Below, one piece after another: positions 42,819 to 51,347 of a DNA stretch of 64,000 nucleotides (position 1 is the first letter of the stretch; the number at the start of each line of letters is the position of its first letter). Both the position numbers and the translations under genes were made by a program. Under the pieces are notes generated by a model. It made no database searches. It was not told the DNA's origin and saw nothing but the letters and a program-made list of their open reading frames with translations. Origin of the DNA: CAZCEC01 sp964497615 (GTDB lineage Bacteria; Chloroflexota; Anaerolineae; Anaerolineales; UBA6663); NCBI GenBank assembly GCA_964497615.1, contig CAZCEC010000033.1, forward strand, positions 1-64,000, in the 5' to 3' direction.

Positions 42819-42908
42819 CATGTCATTCCGACGGCCGCGGGCTTTGCGGCCGGAGGAATCTTCAGGCCAGCCCGAGGGCAGATTCCTCGCTTCGCTCGGA
42901 ATGACATG
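42819..42908. repeat. 90-bp element with terminal inverted repeats, copy 2
   Basis: Same 90-bp unit as 37289-37378, flanked on both sides by GGGACTCGGGGG-type tract, as in copy 1. Confidence 0.85.
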
Positions 42909-43006
42909 GGCGAGGGACTCGGGGGACTGAGGGGGTACTTCAGTAGGGCCGAAGGCGGAGCGAAGCTGGGCTATAATCTTCACATTGGCAGCCGCGAGGA
43001 CCAACG

Positions 43007-43636
43007 ATGTTCGCGCCCCGGATGACGGCCTTTCAGGAATTCATGACCCAGGAAACCCTGCCGCTCTCGACGATTCAGAACGCGGTGCTGGAGTTCTTGC
43101 AGGGGCGCGACGACGTGGTGCTGTTTGGCGCGCAGGCGGTGAACGCCTATGTGCCCGAGCCGCGCATGACGCAGGACGTGGACCTGGTAGTCCTCAATGC
43201 CGTCGCCTTCGCGGACGAGCTAAGGGCCTACCTGTCCGAGCGCTTCCACATCGCTCTCCGCGTGCGCGAGATTGGCGCGGGGCGCGGCTACCGGCTGTAT
43301 CAGGTGCAGAAGACCGGCAACCGGCACCTGGTCGATATTCGACCCGCCGAGCAATTGCCCCAGGCGCAGCGCATCGCCGATGTGCTCGTCATGGCCCCGG
43401 CTGAACTGGTGGCCGCGAAGGTGCTGGCCTACGCCAACCGGCAGGGCAGCCCCAAGTCCGGCACCGACTGGCGCGATCTGGCAATGCTGCTATTGGCCTT
43501 CCCCGAGTTGAAAAGCACGCCCGCCACGGTCGCCGCCCGGCTGGCCGCCATGGGCGCGGGCGACGACGTTCAGGCGGCGTGGCAGCGGCTGGCCGCGCAG
43601 GAGATTCGCGCCGCCGACGAAACTGACGAGTTTTAG
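43007..43636 (+). CDS. Nucleotidyltransferase-fold protein (AbiEii/DUF6036-like)
   Basis: 209 aa. The motif VVLFGAQAVNAYVPEPRMTQDVDLVV matches the G.QA..Y...T.D.D pattern of minimal nucleotidyltransferases, with two acidic residues in TQDVDL as metal ligands. Later LVDIRPAEQLP and a helical C-terminus (ELVAAKVLAYANRQGSPKSGTDWRDLAMLL) fit the same group, which includes AbiEii-type toxins. No antitoxin-like partner is next to it, so a toxin role is only a possibility. GAGGA lies 6 nt before ATG 43007; a TATAAT (42972-42977) lies 29 nt upstream. Confidence 0.65.
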   Translation: MFAPRMTAFQEFMTQETLPLSTIQNAVLEFLQGRDDVVLFGAQAVNAYVPEPRMTQDVDLVVLNAVAFADELRAYLSERFHIALRVREIGAGRGYRLYQVQKTGNRHLVDIRPAEQLPQAQRIADVLVMAPAELVAAKVLAYANRQGSPKSGTDWRDLAMLLLAFPELKSTPATVAARLAAMGAGDDVQAAWQRLAAQEIRAADETDEF

Positions 43637-43643
43637 CCGGCCC

Positions 43644-44783
43644 CTACGGGACTACCATCCACCCCACAATCCATTCCTCCAGGCGCGGCGTGTTGGTCAC
43701 ATTCTGTACGTCGCCGGTCGGGGCGACCATGACGAAGACATTGTCGGCGGCGGTGCCGGCATGGTTGCGGGTATAGGCCAGGTAGCGGCCGTCCGGCGAC
43801 CAAGCGGGATACCTTTCATGTTCGGGGGTGCGGGTTAGCCGCTCAAGTAGGCCGCTGGCAAGCTCCAAGGTGCACAGTTCGGATTGAGGCTCATCCTGTT
43901 CCAATTGGCCGCAGCCAAAAACGACTGATCGACCCTCCGGCGACCACGCGGGCCAGTGGCTGGACTGCTCCAATCCCATATCCGTGAACTGCCGCATCAT
44001 ATCCACACAGTTCGCCGGCTCGGATAAGCAGGCTGTATCCATGATGTACAGTTCCGTTCCGCCCAGGAACGAACCTGCCATAGAGTGAATCTTGGCCTGG
44101 TCCGACGCGAACACCAGCCACTTGCCATCGGGCGACCAGGCAGGAGAACGCTCCACTGTATCCCAAGGCGTTAGCCGGACACGCTCGCCGGTCGCCACCG
44201 TCACAACGTAGATTGAATTGAAGTCGCCCCCATCGCCAGCGGCAATGGCGATCTGCTGACCGTCAGGTGACCAGGCAATATCATCCAGGTTGTGATATGG
44301 CAAGCCAACCTCGGTCAGGCGGCCGGTTCTGAACTCAAGCAGCATGAGTTGGCCGTAGTCGCCGAAGGCAACCACCGATCCATCGGGCGACAGAGCCGCG
44401 GGCGGACGAGTGATTGGCGGAGCAATTACTACGTGGGTCAAGCCATCTACGCTTGAAGCTGTCAAACCTTGACCGCTGATGAACAGCACATACATCCCAG
44501 ACCCCAATAGTGGCCGAGGATCAGTCGCGGTGGTTGAGGGTAGTGGCGTTGGAGTTTGGGACGGGGTTGGCGATTGGGATGAGACTTGGGAGGGCATGGG
44601 CGATGGCACTGGTGTCGGTGTGAGAGTCGGCGGCATCCGCGTGAGTGTCGCGGAAGGCACCAATCTCGTGGACGTTGCCGTTGTGGTGGGAATCGGCGGC
44701 TGGCAGGCGGCCAGCATGCAAGCCACCACGAGCACGCTCAATGCCGCCAACCCTGCTTGCCTTCGTTGAACCTGGATTGCCAT
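43644..44783 (-). CDS. Lipoprotein with TolB/PD40-type beta-propeller
   Basis: 379 aa from ATG 44783 (AAGGGTGA upstream). Lipobox VVACMLAAC at the end of the signal peptide, a Ser/Thr/Pro-rich linker (TPTPVPSPMPSQ...), then a propeller with repeated PD40 motifs: AALSPDGSVVAFG, DIAWSPDGQQIAIA, SPAWSPDGKWLVFASD, PAWSPEGRSVVFG, YPAWSPDGRYLAYTR. Such propellers bind proteins at the cell surface. Codon composition is visibly less GC-rich than in the neighbours, suggesting a more recent arrival. It is unrelated in position to the other TolB-like gene at 52074. Confidence 0.8.
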   Translation of the reverse strand: MAIQVQRRQAGLAALSVLVVACMLAACQPPIPTTTATSTRLVPSATLTRMPPTLTPTPVPSPMPSQVSSQSPTPSQTPTPLPSTTATDPRPLLGSGMYVLFISGQGLTASSVDGLTHVVIAPPITRPPAALSPDGSVVAFGDYGQLMLLEFRTGRLTEVGLPYHNLDDIAWSPDGQQIAIAAGDGGDFNSIYVVTVATGERVRLTPWDTVERSPAWSPDGKWLVFASDQAKIHSMAGSFLGGTELYIMDTACLSEPANCVDMMRQFTDMGLEQSSHWPAWSPEGRSVVFGCGQLEQDEPQSELCTLELASGLLERLTRTPEHERYPAWSPDGRYLAYTRNHAGTAADNVFVMVAPTGDVQNVTNTPRLEEWIVGWMVVP

Positions 44784-44847
44784 CTGACTCACCCTTGCCC
44801 CATTGGTAAGTACGACGGACGATCAGGCTGGTTACATGCCAAAAGGC

Positions 44848-44875
44848 ACCCCTTCCCCGTTTTAGGGAAGGGGCC
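44848..44875. repeat. Hairpin CCCCTTCCCCGTTTTAGGGA
   Basis: A CCCCTTCCC / GGGAAGGGG hairpin of the same type as that inside the hydrolase gene at 12292-12317. It lies beyond the stop of the DUF3592-like gene and may act as a terminator for it. Confidence 0.6.
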
Positions 44876-44890
44876 GGGGGTTAGGTCGCC

Positions 44891-45559
44891 CTACGGATGC
44901 GGATACAGCGCGTTCTGCTCCGGGGCGGTGGGCATGTAGAGGACGTAGGCGCGCTGGCCGGGGTGGTGCTGCGGGCCGGGGTGGTTGAGGGTGCTCACGC
45001 GGCCCTGATACTCGCGCCCGGCCAGGTTGAAGCCGTAGCTGATGATCCACGGGTGGCGGCCGTTGACCTGCACCGAGGCGTTCATCTCCGTCGCCAGGAT
45101 GCGGCCCTCGGCGGCCGTGCCTTCGCGCAGCACCTGCACGATCTTGCGCTGCACGTCATAGCGCCACACGCCGATCAGCCCGCCGCCCGCGAACATCGCC
45201 ACCCCCAGCAGCGCGAACGGGATGCCCACAAAGACCGTCACCAGGCTCACCACCATGGGGATGCCCACGCAGGCGAAGATGCCGCCCAGCAGCAGAAAGA
45301 CGAACGCCGCGATGGCCCAGCCGTCGCTGGCCAGCAGTTTCCAGGCGTAGGCGCCGGAGATGGCGCGCGGCGGCGGCGGCGGCTCCAGCAGCGGGACTTC
45401 GGCCTGGGCAAAGTCGGCGAAGCTGACGGGGCCGCGCGGCTCGGGCGGCTTGGGCGGCAGGGGCAGCGGGCCGCCGCACTGGCGGCAGTTGGGCTGGAAG
45501 CGGGCGTAGTTGGTGCCGCACCACGGGCAGGTGACGGGGACGTTGAGCCGCTCATCCAT
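44891..45559 (-). CDS. Zinc-ribbon membrane protein, DUF3592-like
   Basis: 222 aa from ATG 45559. An N-terminal zinc ribbon (CPWCGTNYARFQPNCRQCGG) and a Pro-rich linker lead to two hydrophobic spans (IAAFVFLLLGGIFACVGIP and VSLVTVFVGIPFALLGVAMF). The C-terminal extra-membrane beta domain (VQRKIVQVLREGTAAEGRI ... YGFNLAGREYQGRVS ... GQRAYVLYMPTAPEQN) is the DUF3592 pattern. It lies 5 nt after the FHA gene and is co-transcribed with it. Function unknown; the earlier in-frame extension overlaps the FHA gene and is not real. Confidence 0.7.
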   Translation of the reverse strand: MDERLNVPVTCPWCGTNYARFQPNCRQCGGPLPLPPKPPEPRGPVSFADFAQAEVPLLEPPPPPRAISGAYAWKLLASDGWAIAAFVFLLLGGIFACVGIPMVVSLVTVFVGIPFALLGVAMFAGGGLIGVWRYDVQRKIVQVLREGTAAEGRILATEMNASVQVNGRHPWIISYGFNLAGREYQGRVSTLNHPGPQHHPGQRAYVLYMPTAPEQNALYPHP

Positions 45560-45564
45560 GACGC

Positions 45565-46224
45565 TTAGCCTCCGCCGAACAGCCCCGCCAGCCACTCGCG
45601 GCCGATGGGGGTGAGGAAGAATCCCAGCACCCCGCACAGGCCCAGGGTGAGCGCGCCCAGGCACCCGCCCAGCAGCAGGGCCGGCAGGCTGAGGCCGCCC
45701 CCCCGCGCGCGCGGCGCGGCCGGCGCGGCCGGCGCGGCCCCATACGCGGCGGGCATGGCGCCGTAGTTGGCGGGCGGCGGGGGAATCTCGCTCAGGGGCA
45801 GGCGCGTGGTGGGAGCGGCCACATGGCCGGCGGCCACGTGGCCGGGCGCAGGCGGGACCGCATAGGGCGGGGCAGCGTAGGCGGATGGCTCCGTGCCCAT
45901 CACCGGCGGCTCCACCAGGGTCTCGAAATCGGCGGCGCGGGGCGTACCCTGGAGGCTGAACAGGGTTTCGCCGAACTGCACCTGGTCGCCGGGGGCGAGG
46001 GTGCGCACCTGGCCGGGCTGCAGGCGCGTGCCGTTGACGAAGGTGCCGTTGGAGGAGCCTTCGTCGCGCACGTACACCACGCCCTTGTCCAGCCACAGGC
46101 AGGCGTGGACGCGCGAGACGAGATTATCGGGCGGGCGGATGGCGCAGGCGTGGTCGCGGCCGACATAGCTGAGGCCGTTGATCTCGTAGCGCGGGCCGTA
46201 GGGGGAGAGGAGGGTGAAAGGCAT
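45565..46224 (-). CDS. FHA-domain membrane protein
   Basis: 219 aa from ATG 46224. The N-terminal FHA domain (about residues 15-90) contains YVGRDHACAI, SRVHACL, and DEGSSNGTFVNGTRL, i.e. the Arg, Ser, His and Asn positions that bind phosphothreonine peptides. A Pro/Ala linker follows, then a C-terminal hydrophobic region (LPALLLGGCLGALTLGLCGVLGFFL). It should recruit Thr-phosphorylated partners at the membrane. No Ser/Thr kinase is in the window. It heads a two-gene unit with the DUF3592-like gene. Confidence 0.85.
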   Translation of the reverse strand: MPFTLLSPYGPRYEINGLSYVGRDHACAIRPPDNLVSRVHACLWLDKGVVYVRDEGSSNGTFVNGTRLQPGQVRTLAPGDQVQFGETLFSLQGTPRAADFETLVEPPVMGTEPSAYAAPPYAVPPAPGHVAAGHVAAPTTRLPLSEIPPPPANYGAMPAAYGAAPAAPAAPRARGGGLSLPALLLGGCLGALTLGLCGVLGFFLTPIGREWLAGLFGGG

Positions 46225-46234
46225 GAGAATCAAG

Positions 46235-46410
46235 TGTCATGTGCCAAGTGTCGAGTGTCAAGTGTCGGGTGTCAAGTATCACGTGTCAAGTGGTGTGCGG
46301 CTTCACTGCCGTGGCACTCGACACTTGGCACGTTTACGGCGTCATAGGTCAAGTGCCAGGCCCGGCTGAACGCCGAAGACGTGACACGTGACACGTGATA
46401 CTTGACACTC
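46235..46410. repeat. AAGTGTCA-type inverted repeat cluster
   Basis: Short units (AAGTGTC, CAAGTATCACGTGTCAAGT) on the left face GACACGTGATACTTGACACT on the right, giving near-perfect arms of about 20 nt. No gene in the interval. Confidence 0.75.
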
Positions 46411-46866
46411 CTAAAACACTCGCACGAACAGATACGCGATCAGGATGCCCAACAGGATGCCGCCGATGACTTCGCGCGGGGTGTGGCCAAGCACTTCCTT
46501 TAGTTCTTTCTCCGCCAACGGGTGGCCGGTGAGCAGTTCGTCAATCATCAGGTTGAGCACGCGGGCGTGGTCGCCGGCATGGCGGCGCACCCCGGTGGCG
46601 TCGTAGATGACGACGGCGGCCAGGATGGCGGCGATGGCGAACAGGGGCGAGTCCCAGCCCTCCTGCAGGCCCACGGCGGTGCTGGCGCCCATCACCAGGG
46701 CGGAGTGGGAGGAGGGCATGCCGCCGGCGGAGATGAGCAGGCTCCAGTCCCACTCGCGGCGCAGGGCGTAGTTGAGGGGCAGCTTGATGAGCTGCGCCAG
46801 GGTCCAGGCGATGAAGCCCGCCATGAGCACGCGGTTGGCGGCCAGGTCGGCGAAGAAGCCGCTCAT
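46411..46866 (-). CDS. Divergent PAP2-family (DUF212) membrane protein
   Basis: 151 aa with four hydrophobic spans. Family marks are ISAGGMPSSHSALV, YDATGVRRHAG and LKEVLGHTPREVIGG, which correspond to the phosphatase motifs of PAP2-like enzymes. It probably acts on a lipid-linked or soluble phosphate ester at the membrane. Its ATG overlaps the stop of xseB by 4 nt (ATGA), so the two are translationally coupled; this is an unusual partner for an exonuclease subunit. Confidence 0.8.
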   Translation of the reverse strand: MSGFFADLAANRVLMAGFIAWTLAQLIKLPLNYALRREWDWSLLISAGGMPSSHSALVMGASTAVGLQEGWDSPLFAIAAILAAVVIYDATGVRRHAGDHARVLNLMIDELLTGHPLAEKELKEVLGHTPREVIGGILLGILIAYLFVRVF

Positions 46867-47135
46867 GCGCCGGGATCATCCGGGTCGAACGGCTCAAGCT
46901 GGGGGCCGCCCGCGGCGCGGGGTGCAAGCTGCTGCACCTTTAGTTCGGCGGTATCCAGCAGGGATTGGCAGCGGGCGGCCAGGCCCTGGCCGCGCTCGAA
47001 CAGGGCCAGCGAGTCGTCCAGGCTCAGGTCGCCGGCTTCAAGCTGGCGCACGAGGTCTTCCAGTTCCTGGAAGGCGTCTTCAAAGGACAGGGTCTCGGGC
47101 AGGGCGAGGGGTTTAGGTTTGGCTTTGGGAGGCAT
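46863..47135 (-). CDS. xseB: Exodeoxyribonuclease VII small subunit
   Basis: 90 aa, usual length. The core LSFEDAFQELEDLVRQLEAGDLSLDDSLALFERGQGLAARCQSLLDTAE is the XseB helical hairpin that coats the coiled coil of XseA. The nuclease removes single-stranded DNA ends in repair. The large-subunit gene is 0.9 kb upstream on the same strand, separated by a peptidase gene. No Shine-Dalgarno sequence is visible; a G-run/C-run tract (47150-47290) lies upstream. Confidence 0.9.
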   Translation of the reverse strand: MPPKAKPKPLALPETLSFEDAFQELEDLVRQLEAGDLSLDDSLALFERGQGLAARCQSLLDTAELKVQQLAPRAAGGPQLEPFDPDDPGA

Positions 47136-47334
47136 GCGACACCGAGTGAATTAAACCACAAAGGGGGCAAGGGAACAAAGGGAGGCGGGGGACTCAGGGG
47201 AGAAGGGCGGAAGGGGTATAAAGGGTATAAGGGGCCTAAAGGGACTCAAGGGACACGGGGGAAATGAGGGGGCGCACAGCGTCAGGGCCGTGGAGGGGGC
47301 CGGCAGGGGCTGCGGAGGCGATGCGCGTCAGTGC

Positions 47335-48018
47335 TCAATCAGGCAAGCGGCGTTGGGGCGCAAACAGTTTCCAGCGGCCTTCGGAGATGACCTCGACGGC
47401 GCCGTCAACGACTTTGATGGCGGTCTCGTCGTCAATCCCGTAGGTCGGCACGGGGACCTCGGCCGCCATGCGCTCCACCTTGGGCGTGGAGCTTTCCGGG
47501 TGGTTCGCGTGATCCAGGTGCGGCAGCAACGCAAAGTCCACCAGTCCCAGTCCGGTATCAATGACGAAGGGCCGATCCGGGTCGTCGTACGTCTCGCCGA
47601 AAGTGGGGGCCGTCACCATACTGCCGGCGCTGATCCCCACATAGACGGTCTCGCGCAGCGACGGCAGCAGGTCTGCCAGGCCGGACTCGCGCATCCAGCG
47701 GCACAGATAAAAGACATCGCCGCCCTGCACCAGCAGGGCGTCCGCCGCCTGGACTGCGGCGATCCAATACTCGGCTTTGATGCTGGGCAGGGCCGTGAGC
47801 TCCAGCACGCCCAACGACTTCCACCCCAACTCGCACATGGGGTTGGCAGTTGATCCGTTGATGAACCGGTATGCCATGGCGGGCCCGCTGGGGAAGGGGT
47901 AGATCGCCGTGGGAATGCACAGGGCGCTGCATTCGGCAATCGGCTTACCCAGCAGATCAACCAGCGCGGTGTGCAGGCTGGGGTTGCGGATGCCGGCGGA
48001 CGTGAGCAGAAGTTTCAT
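47335..48018 (-). CDS. Peptidase S51 (peptidase E-like) family protein
   Basis: 227 aa. It begins MKLLLTSAGIRNPSLHTAL, with ADALLVQGGDVFYL as the strand before the active-site region. The nucleophile elbow YVGISAGSMV gives the Ser, and LLPHLDHANH a candidate His, as in the S51 class-I-glutamine-amidotransferase-like peptidases (aspartyl dipeptidase group). GGAGAGTCGGG precedes the ATG. It lies between xseA and xseB on the same strand. Confidence 0.85.
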   Translation of the reverse strand: MKLLLTSAGIRNPSLHTALVDLLGKPIAECSALCIPTAIYPFPSGPAMAYRFINGSTANPMCELGWKSLGVLELTALPSIKAEYWIAAVQAADALLVQGGDVFYLCRWMRESGLADLLPSLRETVYVGISAGSMVTAPTFGETYDDPDRPFVIDTGLGLVDFALLPHLDHANHPESSTPKVERMAAEVPVPTYGIDDETAIKVVDGAVEVISEGRWKLFAPQRRLPD

Positions 48019-48076
48019 CCCGACTCTCCTAACGTCACCACGAAGCCACGAAGGATCACGAAGTTACTTATGATTC

Positions 48077-49309
48077 TTAAGAACCTTCGTGCTGCTTCGT
48101 GTCCTCGTGTCTCTGTGATGACGGTGGTGACGCCGTTGCATCGAACTCGCCCTCCGCCACGCGCACCCGCAGCGCATCTCCCGGCTGCACGTCACTCGCG
48201 CGGCGGATGACGCGGCCCGCGGGCGTGCTCACCACGGCATAGCCCCGCGCCAGCACCGCCAGCGGGCTGACGTTGAACAGCGATTGGCGCAGGCCCTGGA
48301 ACCGGGTGCGCTGGAGCGAGACGTTATAGCCCAACGCGGCAGCGGCCCGCGTCTGCAAATCGTCCACGCGCTGTTGGGCGGCCCGCACCCGGCCCAGGGG
48401 CGACAGGCCGCGCAACTGCGTTTGCAGCCCGGAGAGCGCCCAGCGCTGGTCGCCCAGGCGGGCGCGGACGGCATCGGCCAGGCGCTCGGCGCGGGCCAGC
48501 ACGTCGTCGGCGATCTGCGCGCGGTCGGGCGTGGCGAGCTCGGCGGCGGCGGAGGGCGTGGGGGCGCGCAGGTCGGCGGCGAAGTCCGCGAGGGTGAAGT
48601 CGGTCTCGTGGCCCACGCCGCTGATGACGGGCACCGGGCAGGCGGCCACGGCGCGCACCACGCGCTCGTCGTTGAAGCACCACAAATCTTCCAGCGAGCC
48701 GCCGCCGCGCGCCAGCAGGATGACGTCCGGCGCTTGCGCGGCGCAGGCGTGCAGCGCGGCGACGATGTAGGGCGGCGCGTCGGCCCCCTGCACCGGCGTG
48801 GGCGAGAGCATCACTTCCGCCAGGGGGAAGCGGCGGCGCAGGATGTTGAGGATGTCGCGCAGGGCGGCGGCCTTGGGGGAGGTGACGACGCCGATGCGGC
48901 GCGGCCAGCCGGGCAGCGGGCGCTTGCGGGCCGGGTCGAACAGCCCTTCGGCTTCGAGCGCTTCCTTGAGCCGCACGAACTCGCGGTACAGCACGCCCTC
49001 GCCCGCGGGCTGGAGGGTGATGACGTCGAGTTGGAATTGGCCGCGCGCTTCGTACAGGCCGGCGTTGCCCACCGCCACCACGGCGTCGCCGTCGCGCGGG
49101 GTGTAGCGGCTGCGCTCGGCCCGCCCGCGCCACATGACGCAGCTTACCTGGGCGGCGCTGTCCTTCAAGGTGAAGTACCAATGGCCGGAGGGGTAGGCGC
49201 GGAAGCCGCTGATCTCGCCGCTGACGCGCAGGTCTTGCAGGCGGTAGTCGGTCTCCAGCATCTGCTTGACGTAGCGGGTGAGGGCGGAGACGGTCCACAG
49301 GTCGGGCAC
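48077..49309 (-). CDS. xseA: Exodeoxyribonuclease VII large subunit
   Basis: About 410 aa from GTG 49309 (PDLWTVSALTRYVKQMLE). Order: N-terminal OB fold (VSGEISGFRAYPSGHWYFTLKD), catalytic region GVVTSPKAAALRDIL, ARGGGSLEDLWCFNDE, VISGVGHETDFTLADFAADLRAPTPSAAAE, then the long coiled coil that binds XseB. The longer frame to 49411 adds LAPYAPYTPYTLAPFPAL, which is the C-rich TATACCC tract read as protein, so the GTG is preferred. The last ~13 residues (SSQRHEDTKQHEGS) are read from a CACGAAG-type intergenic repeat. Confidence 0.92.
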   Translation of the reverse strand: MPDLWTVSALTRYVKQMLETDYRLQDLRVSGEISGFRAYPSGHWYFTLKDSAAQVSCVMWRGRAERSRYTPRDGDAVVAVGNAGLYEARGQFQLDVITLQPAGEGVLYREFVRLKEALEAEGLFDPARKRPLPGWPRRIGVVTSPKAAALRDILNILRRRFPLAEVMLSPTPVQGADAPPYIVAALHACAAQAPDVILLARGGGSLEDLWCFNDERVVRAVAACPVPVISGVGHETDFTLADFAADLRAPTPSAAAELATPDRAQIADDVLARAERLADAVRARLGDQRWALSGLQTQLRGLSPLGRVRAAQQRVDDLQTRAAAALGYNVSLQRTRFQGLRQSLFNVSPLAVLARGYAVVSTPAGRVIRRASDVQPGDALRVRVAEGEFDATASPPSSQRHEDTKQHEGS

Positions 49310-49638
49310 GGTTTGATGGTAGTGCAGAGCGGGAAAAGGGGCAAGGGTATAAGGGGTATAAGGGGCATAAGGGGCGAGGGACTCAGAGGACTCTGCGGAA
49401 GACGTTGTCACGCTGAGCGCGAATGACGGTACTTGGGGATTACGCCTCGTTCGCGCGCGAAGCGTATCGGGGATACCTCGGCGACACCCCTCGCGCGCGG
49501 TGGGATGCGACGATCAGACCTGCCGGGTTTGTTGCGCGCCTGCCTCAATACCCCACCGCGCTGCCGAGGACAGCGCCGCAATCCCAGCAAGTCTTGTGCT
49601 GGATGAATCAACGATACGCAATGGGCGCGCCCCGGCGC
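49310..49638. other. Intergenic region of repeats
   Basis: 49325-49395 is a G-run tract (AAGGGTATAAGGGGTATAAG). 49403-49480 is a TCACGCTGAGCGCGAATGAC / GCGCGAAGCGTATC unit. 49513-49545 is AGACCTGCCGGGTTTGTTGC. No gene seen. Confidence 0.5.
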
Positions 49639-49666
49639 TTGCCCCGCTGACCGGCGGCGCTATACT
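49639..49666 (+). promoter_or_regulatory. Predicted promoter of a leaderless four-gene unit
   Basis: TTGCCC (49639-49644), 16-nt spacer, TATACT (49661-49666); ATG 49673 follows after exactly 6 nt. Confidence 0.6.
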
Positions 49667-49672
49667 GACCGC

Positions 49673-50203
49673 ATGGACTCTGCTTCGGCGGCGGCGACCA
49701 TTCGCGCGGCGCGGGCCGAGGAGGCGCGGGCGCTGGCGGCCTTGGCGCGCGAGACGTACACCGAGGCCTTTGGCCCCGCCACGCCGCCCGGCGAATTGCA
49801 GGCCCACCTGGACGGCGCGTTGACGGACGCCCACGTCGCCCGCTGGCTGAGGGCCGACGTGATGCTGGTGGCCGAGGCCGATGGGCGGCTCGTGGGCTTC
49901 GTCCAGGCCGGCGACTCGTCCCCCGACGCCGCGCCGGAGGGGGCCAGCGTGGAACTGCGGCGGCTGTATGTGCGCGCCGCGTTCCAGAACCAGGGCCTGG
50001 GCGGGCGCCTGCTGCGGGCGGCGCTGGCGCATCCCCGGCTGCGGGCGGCGGCCGTGTGGCTGGACGTGTGGGAGCGCAATGCGGGCGCGCAGCGGCTGTA
50101 TGCGCGGCACGGGTTTGCGCGCGTGGGCGAGCGGAGGTTCTTCTTCCCGTCCGGCGCGGAGGGCGACCTGGACTTCATCCTGGTGCGGCCCCTAGAACAA
50201 TAG
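49673..50203 (+). CDS. GNAT-family N-acetyltransferase
   Basis: 176 aa. AATIRAARAEEARALAALARETYTEAFG opens the fold; VELRRLYVRAAFQNQGLGGRLLRAAL holds the acetyl-CoA loop (QNQGLGG), and NAGAQRLYARHGFARVGERRF the C-terminal strands. The acceptor is unknown. It is first of four tightly packed genes (gaps 4, -8 and 8 nt). The start codon sits 6 nt after the -10 box and lacks a Shine-Dalgarno sequence, consistent with a leaderless mRNA. Confidence 0.85.
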   Translation: MDSASAAATIRAARAEEARALAALARETYTEAFGPATPPGELQAHLDGALTDAHVARWLRADVMLVAEADGRLVGFVQAGDSSPDAAPEGASVELRRLYVRAAFQNQGLGGRLLRAALAHPRLRAAAVWLDVWERNAGAQRLYARHGFARVGERRFFFPSGAEGDLDFILVRPLEQ

Positions 50204-50207
50204 GCCC

Positions 50208-50522
50208 ATGGTCAACGACATGCCCCCACCCCGCCACGCCCACTGCCCCACCTGCGGCTCGCTGCAGGACCGCGAGTTTGGTTATCAAAAGTACGGCTGG
50301 GACGAGGACAACACTTACCTGCCGGCGGCGGCGGGCCGCCTCACCGTGCTCAAGGACTTCAAGCCGCACTCCAGCCGCGCGCTCCAGCTTCAGCAGTGCC
50401 CGGCGTGCAAGACGTACTACCTGTATCAGACCGACTACGAGTACCTGGTCAACGGCAGCGAGGATGAGCAGACCCTGACCCGGCTGACCGACGCGCAGGC
50501 GGAGGCCTATCTCAATGCCTGA
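50208..50522 (+). CDS. Small zinc-ribbon protein
   Basis: 104 aa with two Cys pairs, HCPTCGS near the N-terminus and QCPACKTYYLYQTDYEYLVNG later, suggesting a single zinc site. The family is not recognised. It starts 4 nt after the GNAT gene and overlaps the hydrolase gene by 8 nt, so it is part of the operon and probably translated in coupling with its neighbours. Confidence 0.65.
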   Translation: MVNDMPPPRHAHCPTCGSLQDREFGYQKYGWDEDNTYLPAAAGRLTVLKDFKPHSSRALQLQQCPACKTYYLYQTDYEYLVNGSEDEQTLTRLTDAQAEAYLNA

Positions 50523-51339
50523 CATCCAACACGTCACTTCGCGCGACGGGACGCGGATCGCCTATCGCCGCCTGGGGGACGGGCCGCCCCTGGTGCTGGC
50601 GGCGGGGACGGGCGCGGCTAATCCCCGGGCCTGGCCCGCCGTGGCGGCGCTGGGGGCGCGCTTCACCGTCTGCGCGCTGGACCGGCGCGGGCACGGCGCC
50701 AGCGGCGATGGCGCGGACTATTCCCTAGAGCGCGAAGCCGAGGACGTGGCGGCGGTGGTGGACGCGGCCGCAGCGGTGGACGCGGGGGCCGCAGGCGCAA
50801 GCCTGCTGGGCCACTCGTTTGGGGCGCTCGTGGCGCTGGAGGCGGCGCTCCTGACTCGCAACGTCCGCAAGCTGATCTTGTACGAGCCGGCGTTCGCGCT
50901 GGGCGGTGGGCCGCTGTATGCGCCAGGGATGATCGCGCGGCACGAGGCGCTGCTCGCGGCGGGCGACCGCGAAGGGGTGCTGGCGCTGCACTATGGCGAG
51001 CTGGCGGGCCTGTCGCCGGAGGAGATGGACGCGCTGCGGGCCGGGCCAGCCTGGCCGGAGCGGCTGAGGGCCGCCCACACCGTGCCGCGCGAGATGCGGG
51101 CCGAGGAAGGTTATCGCTTCGACCCGCGCCGCTTCGGGACGCTGCCCGTGCCCACTCTGCTGCTCACCGGCGAGAAAAGCTCGGACCTCCTGGCCGTCCC
51201 CACGCGCGCCTTGCACGCCGCGCTGCCCAACAGCCGCCTGGCGGTGCTGCCGGGCCAGCAGCACATCGCCATGTACACCGCGCCGGAGCTGTTCGCGCGG
51301 GCGGTGATTGATTTCCTGGCCGGCGACCCAGAGCACTGA
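50515..51339 (+). CDS. Alpha/beta-fold hydrolase
   Basis: 274 aa. It begins MPDIQHVTSRDGTRIAYRRLGDGPPLVL, with ALDRRGHGAS, the nucleophile elbow LLGHSFGALVAL and a final HIAMYTAPELFARAVIDFL with the catalytic His (GQQHIAM). The acid residue is expected near LLLTGEKSSD. The catalytic triad is therefore plausible and complete. The substrate is unknown. It overlaps the zinc-ribbon gene and is followed 8 nt later by a membrane protein gene. Confidence 0.85.
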   Translation: MPDIQHVTSRDGTRIAYRRLGDGPPLVLAAGTGAANPRAWPAVAALGARFTVCALDRRGHGASGDGADYSLEREAEDVAAVVDAAAAVDAGAAGASLLGHSFGALVALEAALLTRNVRKLILYEPAFALGGGPLYAPGMIARHEALLAAGDREGVLALHYGELAGLSPEEMDALRAGPAWPERLRAAHTVPREMRAEEGYRFDPRRFGTLPVPTLLLTGEKSSDLLAVPTRALHAALPNSRLAVLPGQQHIAMYTAPELFARAVIDFLAGDPEH

Positions 51340-51347
51340 CCCCACCC

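Noticed and set aside
43007..43636. Nucleotidyltransferase-like gene considered as part of a toxin-antitoxin pair
   Set aside because: No small antitoxin-like frame overlaps or adjoins it; the next gene is convergent and encodes a lipoprotein.
49310..49411. Longer XseA N-terminus starting at 49411
   Set aside because: The added residues (APYTPYTLAPFP) are the TATACCC tract read as protein; homology begins at the GTG at 49309.
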